From Heliocidaris erythrogramma (taxonomy: Eukaryota; Echinodermata; Echinoidea; Camarodonta; Echinometridae), in contig CM046854.1 in the NCBI GenBank assembly GCA_025617745.1, forward strand, positions 62,701,606-62,765,605: a stretch of 64,000 nucleotides of DNA. Reading direction: 5' to 3'. A program made the position numbers and the translations under genes. The notes under the pieces were generated by a model that saw nothing but the letters and a program-made list of their open reading frames with translations, did not search any database and had not been told where the DNA came from. This document shows positions 62,701 through 64,000 of the stretch, piece after piece. Position 1 is the stretch's first letter. Every line of letters starts with the position of its first letter.

Positions 62701-64000
62701 TTTAAATGAAGACGTTTTCCTTTATCATGAAATATGATGTGAGGTATATTCATTATTGTTTGATACATACCATTTTGTCAATGCCATTGATGCAGGTAGC
62801 ATTCTGTATGAGTTCATTTCTGGGGGCACACTATTAACCCATCTTCAGACTACAGGGGTACAAGGTCAACCTACATATGGCAACCTTAAACCAAACAAGG
62901 TTCGTGTGGATGAAGGCAGTTTACTCAACTTTGCCTGGCAGATAGCGAAAGGAATGCAGTTTCTTGCATCCAAGAAGGTATGAAACTTCCATATTTATAT
63001 ACATGAAGTGTTTTATATATACACACAAGTGTAAAGTAAATAACATACACAACATCTTTGGCAACTCTCGTGGAAATAAATGAACATAATATATATATAT
63101 ATATATATATGCGTGTGTGTGTTTCTGTGTGTAAAATGTAATGGTAAAGGAAACAAAGACGTATGTGTAATTTACAGTTTAATTGCAACAAGCTTTCTGC
63201 TTTTAAAGTGACAGTAAACTATTAGCTCCTAAATAGCGCCAGGATTTGAAACACTTCTGTGTCTCTCATTTTCCCATCATGCCCCATTGTAGTTTGTAGA
63301 AGCTTGGAATGTACCTGCATTCAATTTTCCACATAATTTATGCAAAGCTAAAAATAATAATAGATAAATAAAAATAAATAAAATGTGCCTATTTTCCAAA
63401 CAGCTGTTTGTCGAAATTCAAAATAAAATGCAATTAAATTTCAAATTATAATCTCAATATAGCAGTTACTGTAACGTGGCGCTTTTCAGGTTTTACCAGT
63501 TTAATGCCATTTTAAGGCCCTTTTCCTGTTTCTGAGGAGAAATCGTCGGCCTTATGCCAAAAGGGTCTTAAGGCCATAGACTTTATACAGTGATAAGGCC
63601 CTTTTGGCATAAGGCCGACGAAATACAGAACACAAACACGATACTAATATTCATGTATAAGTGCGAAACAGGTTATTTAGATTACAGCCAAGATTTAAAG
63701 CTACATTTATTGCTAATTCCCTTGAAATTGTAAAAAATAGATCAAGCTGGTAGATTAGCTGGTAGATTAGCATAAAAAGCACAAGAAAAAAGATGAATAT
63801 AAATGAGAAAAAGAAGAACTGAAAGAGAATGGGGGTAATGTATTACTGTAATTTATTATTGTAATGTAGGGTTATTAGACATGAAGAGCAAGGAGAACCA
63901 AAACTGTCGTATCTCCCTTTTTATGTGTCCGTAATAATTTTATAGATAATCCATGGAACTCTCTGTGCACACAATGTCTTACTAGATGGTAGAAAGCATT
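36529..64000 (+). CDS. Gene C: Ig-domain receptor pseudokinase, 3' end beyond window
   Basis: Paralogue of gene B in the same orientation. Exons seen: 36529-36583, 42358-42677 (frameshifted), 44224-44520, 45174-45440, 47047-47073, 52017-52064, 54522-54548, 55206-55250, 58209-58340, 59979-60009, 60837-60907, 61776-61955, 62391-62495, 62796-62977 and 63946-64000 (cut by the window). Exon lengths match gene B apart from the stalk and TM exons and a net one base in Ig1. The kinase-like domain repeats the gene B losses ([12 protein letters not shown]). Two reverse-strand LINEs lie in its introns. Ig1 has a 2-nt insertion that brings in a TGA, so either the gene is damaged, the exon is skipped (phase 1-1), or the base call is wrong. 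Confidence 0.8.
36940..40520 (-). mobile_element. CR1-like LINE with N-terminal leader and 2A motif, in gene C intron 1
   Basis: Minus-strand retrotransposon, nearly complete at the 5' side. The first ORF (40230-39787) has a hydrophobic leader and the 2A motif at 39979-40023. The endonuclease (39821-38826) shows NAQSV, LTETWL, YRPP, GDFNLH and SDHAAL. The reverse transcriptase (38788-37557) shows SVLGPSLF and YADD at 37602-37613. The C-terminal region (37539-36949) shows SRLDYCNSLLYN. Frame breaks lie near 39800, 38825, 38110 and 37550. The normal 3' end (GdRSF...WNxLP, UTR, tail) is missing: the frame runs straight into gene C intron sequence shared with gene B near 8200. Confidence 0.85.
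39787..40230 (-). CDS. LINE N-terminal ORF with leader and 2A-like motif
   Basis: About 147 codons. Residues about 8-25 (MKSFNLLAIVLVSAVGRK) look like a signal or membrane leader. Residues 68-84 are FQLRLILSGDIDLNPGP, the 2A ribosome-skipping consensus D-x-(E/I)-x-N-P-G-P with its hydrophobic lead-in. Skipping would part the leader from the endonuclease/RT polyprotein that follows. The frame ends just before the endonuclease ORF, which overlaps it in another frame. The true start codon is uncertain. Confidence 0.75.
   Translation of the reverse strand: MDMDLTMKSFNLLAIVLVSAVGRKELKSLTSPHVLKSKIYGCNAQLQLKHSKFTGNLIAYYANTTSTFQLRLILSGDIDLNPGPSSHNSVSGEHRYNAHASTNDRKTYDRNKLVHINVERLNLTTCPLQEEVWHKLYGNSETTNSQR
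40521..42357. other. Gene C intron 1, downstream of the LINE
   Basis: 40540-40870 matches gene B 8500-8780 (pre-MITE intron). GAA repeats at 41090-41130, poly-A at 41221, poly-G at 41814-41832. No gene seen. The 8781-type MITE of gene B is not present here. Confidence 0.5.
42358..42677 (+). pseudogene. Gene C exon 2: Ig-like domain 1, frameshifted
   Basis: Acceptor CAG at 42355-42357 and donor gtaaga as in gene B. The first part reads like gene B ([20 protein letters not shown]). Around 42550-42556 it has two extra bases relative to gene B, so the frame meets TGA in CTGTACTGAAT near 42574. The remainder, with DDDGNYTCYL, is open in the other frame. All other Ig landmarks (Cys, Trp, Cys) survive, which suggests a recent lesion or a sequencing error. 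Confidence 0.75.
42678..44223. other. Gene C intron before Ig2, homopolymer-rich
   Basis: Holds poly-G at 42982-42996, C/A-rich low-complexity DNA at 43338-43560, poly-G/C near 43565-43590, and ATT repeats at 44100-44190. No gene seen. The MITE found in the equivalent gene B intron is not here. Confidence 0.5.
44224..44520 (+). CDS. Gene C exon 3: Ig-like domain 2
   Basis: 297 nt, phase 1 to 1. Landmarks: [18 protein letters not shown], then VELVCN-like IELVCNIGG, with VDCH at the end. NDT near the start is a sequon not present in that form in gene B. Most substitutions relative to gene B lie in the middle (VVTDLGATPPLF against [12 protein letters not shown]). Confidence 0.85.
45174..45440 (+). 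CDS. Gene C exon 4: Ig-like domain 3
   Basis: Intact acceptor TACAG at 45169-45173, 267 nt, phase 1 to 1, donor gtaagt. Cys in LDVTCERI and [11 protein letters not shown] and NTT sequons. This exon shows what the gene B acceptor has lost. Confidence 0.85.
45470..46175. repeat. G/C-rich minisatellite in inverted halves
   Basis: From about 45478 the plus strand reads GGACAACTACCCCCTAG units. After a poly-G at 45678 it switches to the reverse complement, CTAGGGGGTAGTTGTCC, until about 46170. The halves can fold on each other, and the second half has many runs of four or more G (for example 45849-45863, 46144-46157). It starts about 30 bp after the Ig3 exon and is absent from gene B. Confidence 0.9.
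46922..46951. repeat. 30-bp perfect palindrome
   Basis: The two 15-bp halves, starting TCACTCATGAAAACA, are exact reverse complements with no spacer. It lies about 95 bp upstream of the first stalk mini-exon of gene C. Confidence 0.9.
47047..47073 (+). CDS. Gene C exon 5: 27-nt stalk mini-exon
   Basis: After ATAAACAG; encodes RPTTPPPTT, phase 1 to 1. Thr/Pro-rich, so probably an extended, O-glycosylated stalk. Confidence 0.65.
47707..51230 (-). mobile_element. CR1-like LINE with degenerate 2A and deleted endonuclease N-terminus
   Basis: Minus strand, with an ATA/TAA tail at 47707-47752. C-terminal region 48478-47918 (SHLDYCNSLLAG, RSLHWLPV, GDRA). Reverse transcriptase 49549-48587 (NYRPIANLPFVSKLLERIV, LLLDYSAAFDTLDH, GVPQGSVAGPLLF, MYADDTQIY). 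Endonuclease C-terminal half 50484-about 49900 (YRPPQSS, LLGDFNIH, LPSDHSA). The N-terminal half of the endonuclease is missing, because only about 45 codons separate the 2A relic from it. A leader ORF starts at 50848. The 5' boundary, near 51230, is approximate. Confidence 0.85.
50603..50848 (-). CDS. LINE leader ORF with 2A relic
   Basis: Starts MEGFKIWHLFFCIPLIVFLL, a strong signal-like leader. After one frame change, FQFAILLSGYIQTNPGP lies at 50616-50666. Compared with D-x-E-x-NPGP it has Tyr for Asp and Gln for Glu, so ribosome skipping is expected to be weak or lost. The leader-then-2A order is the same as in the LINE at 36940-40520. Confidence 0.65.
   Translation of the reverse strand: MEGFKIWHLFFCIPLIVFLLNVSHVFILPTDTCNCNHSLLSSVCRHTVVNLLYIIATHVHVFSLPSYYLVIFKQTQVHIRK
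51231..52016. other. Gene C stalk intron, unit 1
   Basis: Ordinary AT-rich intron. 51480-51600 matches 54725-54850 of unit 2, and 51880-52010 matches 55110-55205. Confidence 0.5.
52017..52064 (+). CDS. Gene C exon 6: 48-nt stalk mini-exon
   Basis: Acceptor TAACAG; encodes VPDYITTERTNTSDPE, phase 1 to 1, donor gtgagg; NTS is a sequon. Duplicate of 55206-55250. Confidence 0.65.
54522..54548 (+). CDS. Gene C exon 7: 27-nt stalk mini-exon, second copy
   Basis: After ATAAACAG; encodes GTTTPSPTK, phase 1 to 1. Shares the polypyrimidine tract and acceptor with 47047-47073 and gene B 17999-18025. Confidence 0.65.
54866..55125. mobile_element. SINE/LINE-tail-like insert
   Basis: Starts in AATAATAATAATA followed by CTGGCATTTATAAAGCGCC and has 'GGGTACCCATTTAACACCTG' near the other end, a pattern I associate with short repeats of marine invertebrates. 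It is absent from unit 1 at the matching site (about 51605). Confidence 0.6.
55206..55250 (+). CDS. Gene C exon 8: 45-nt stalk mini-exon, second copy
   Basis: Acceptor AAACAG; encodes VPEPITSEGTNPDLP, phase 1 to 1, donor gtgagg as in 52017-52064. Confidence 0.65.
55251..58208. other. Gene C intron between stalk and TM exons
   Basis: Mostly unit 2 of the internal duplication (matches 52065-54415). No further mini-exon was found with the expected acceptor, phase and donor. The open frames here lack family motifs. Confidence 0.5.
58209..58340 (+). CDS. Gene C exon 9: transmembrane exon
   Basis: 132 nt, phase 1 to 1. Short CTC-containing lead, then SGASAGITVLAVLLVVSIII and [15 protein letters not shown]. 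Four codons shorter than gene B before the helix. Confidence 0.85.
58873..59062. mobile_element. Left-truncated copy of the 33617 MITE
   Basis: Shares the body with 33646-33826 and the right end CCATGGCTG followed by TA. The left terminal repeat is missing. Lies in the intron after the TM exon. Confidence 0.75.
59090..59260 (+). mobile_element. Short non-LTR-like tail
   Basis: Ends in AAATAAAGCTAACTGAAACTGAAACTGAAACT-type repeats (written here in part), like the tails near 6720 and 20960. No coding part remains. Confidence 0.4.
59979..60009 (+). CDS. Gene C exon 10: 31-nt juxtamembrane exon
   Basis: Encodes GFEESQKTVSR (last codon split), phase 1 to 2, matching gene B 25608-25638. An AC microsatellite lies just downstream at 60058-60084. 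Confidence 0.7.
60837..60907 (+). CDS. Gene C exon 11: juxtamembrane exon with YEMV
   Basis: 71 nt, phase 2 to 1. Encodes EGRNAFHEVNDNMAYEMVQS and GDR. Spliced to the next exon it gives YEMV-QSGDRA-YTAL. The first +3 residue is Val, so the match to an ITAM is looser than in gene B. Confidence 0.75.
61776..61955 (+). CDS. Gene C exon 12: kinase N-lobe, Gly loop and VAIR
   Basis: 180 nt, phase 1 to 1. AYTALKLG at the start; [15 protein letters not shown] glycine loop; [10 protein letters not shown] with Arg for the VAIK Lys, as in gene B. A poly-G run lies upstream at 61245-61265. Confidence 0.9.
62391..62495 (+). CDS. Gene C exon 13: kinase alpha-C region
   Basis: 105 nt, phase 1 to 1. Encodes KSANVLQSVKVLCDLSDQLN and [12 protein letters not shown]; again no clear alpha-C Glu. 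Confidence 0.8.
62796..62977 (+). CDS. Gene C exon 14: kinase hinge and alpha-E
   Basis: 182 nt, phase 1 to 0. Encodes [20 protein letters not shown], the insert-like linker and [19 protein letters not shown]. Nearly the same as gene B 27657-27838. Confidence 0.9.
63543..63621. repeat. 23-bp perfect inverted repeat, hairpin
   Basis: TCGTCGGCCTTATGCCAAAA plus GGG (63543-63565) pairs exactly with 63599-63621 around a 33-nt loop that contains a further AAGGCC. It lies in the last intron seen of gene C. Nothing similar was noticed in the matching gene B intron (27839-28413). Confidence 0.9.
63946..64000 (+). CDS. Gene C exon 15: catalytic-loop exon, cut by the window end
   Basis: Acceptor TTATAG; reads [18 protein letters not shown] before the window ends. 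The HRD Asp is missing exactly as in gene B, so the loss predates the B/C split. Confidence 0.9.
   Translation, partial: MIHGTLCAHNVLLDGRKH

Overview
The window is animal nuclear DNA: AT-rich, with short phase-consistent exons, GT-AG introns, CR1-like LINEs, MITEs and minisatellites. Most likely it is an echinoderm, probably a sea urchin. The main hint is a CR1-type LINE whose ORF begins with a leader and a 2A recoding motif (DIDLNPGP), a combination known from sea urchin retrotransposons. The species call is an inference.

The only host genes I can support are three tandem, same-strand copies of one receptor gene. Gene A contributes its last two coding exons (1054-1549). Gene B is whole (7838-30980). 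Gene C runs from its signal peptide exon to the catalytic-loop exon cut by the window end (36529-64000). The repeat unit is about 29-35 kb and includes the intergenic DNA. The encoded protein is a single-pass receptor: signal peptide, three Ig-like domains each on one phase-1/phase-1 exon, a Thr/Pro-rich stalk of 27-48 nt exons, a transmembrane helix, a short juxtamembrane region and a tyrosine-kinase-like domain. Summing the gene B exons listed here, leaving out one degenerate 41-nt exon, gives an open frame of 743 codons.

The kinase domain looks catalytically disabled in the same way in B and C. The glycine loop, DYG and SPE motifs are present, but the VAIK lysine is Arg (VAIR) and HRDLAARN is HGTLCAHN, so the catalytic Asp is gone. 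In the juxtamembrane region the splice between two exons creates an ITAM-like spacing in B (YEMI-x6-YTEL) and a near match in C (YEMV-x6-YTAL). I therefore read this as an expanded family of Ig-domain receptor pseudokinases that may signal as phosphotyrosine scaffolds. Each copy carries a different ectodomain lesion: B has lost the AG acceptor of Ig3, and C has a 2-nt insertion in Ig1. Because all ectodomain exons are phase 1-1, skipping the damaged exon keeps the frame.

Layout: 1-1549 end of gene A with an unclassified intron segment; 1550-7690 intergenic (LINE fragments, a ~100-bp repeat array, a TTTAAACAAC minisatellite); 7691-30980 gene B, with a MITE-rich first part and four copies of a dispersed repeat in its stalk introns; 30981-36434 intergenic, a diverged duplicate of the A-B spacer; 36435-64000 gene C, with two reverse-strand LINEs carrying 2A motifs (about 36940-40520 and 47707-51230), a G-rich inverted minisatellite beside the Ig3 exon, and an internal duplication of the stalk-exon cassette. 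All splice sites are inferred by eye from consensus, reading frame and B/C comparison; there is no transcript evidence.
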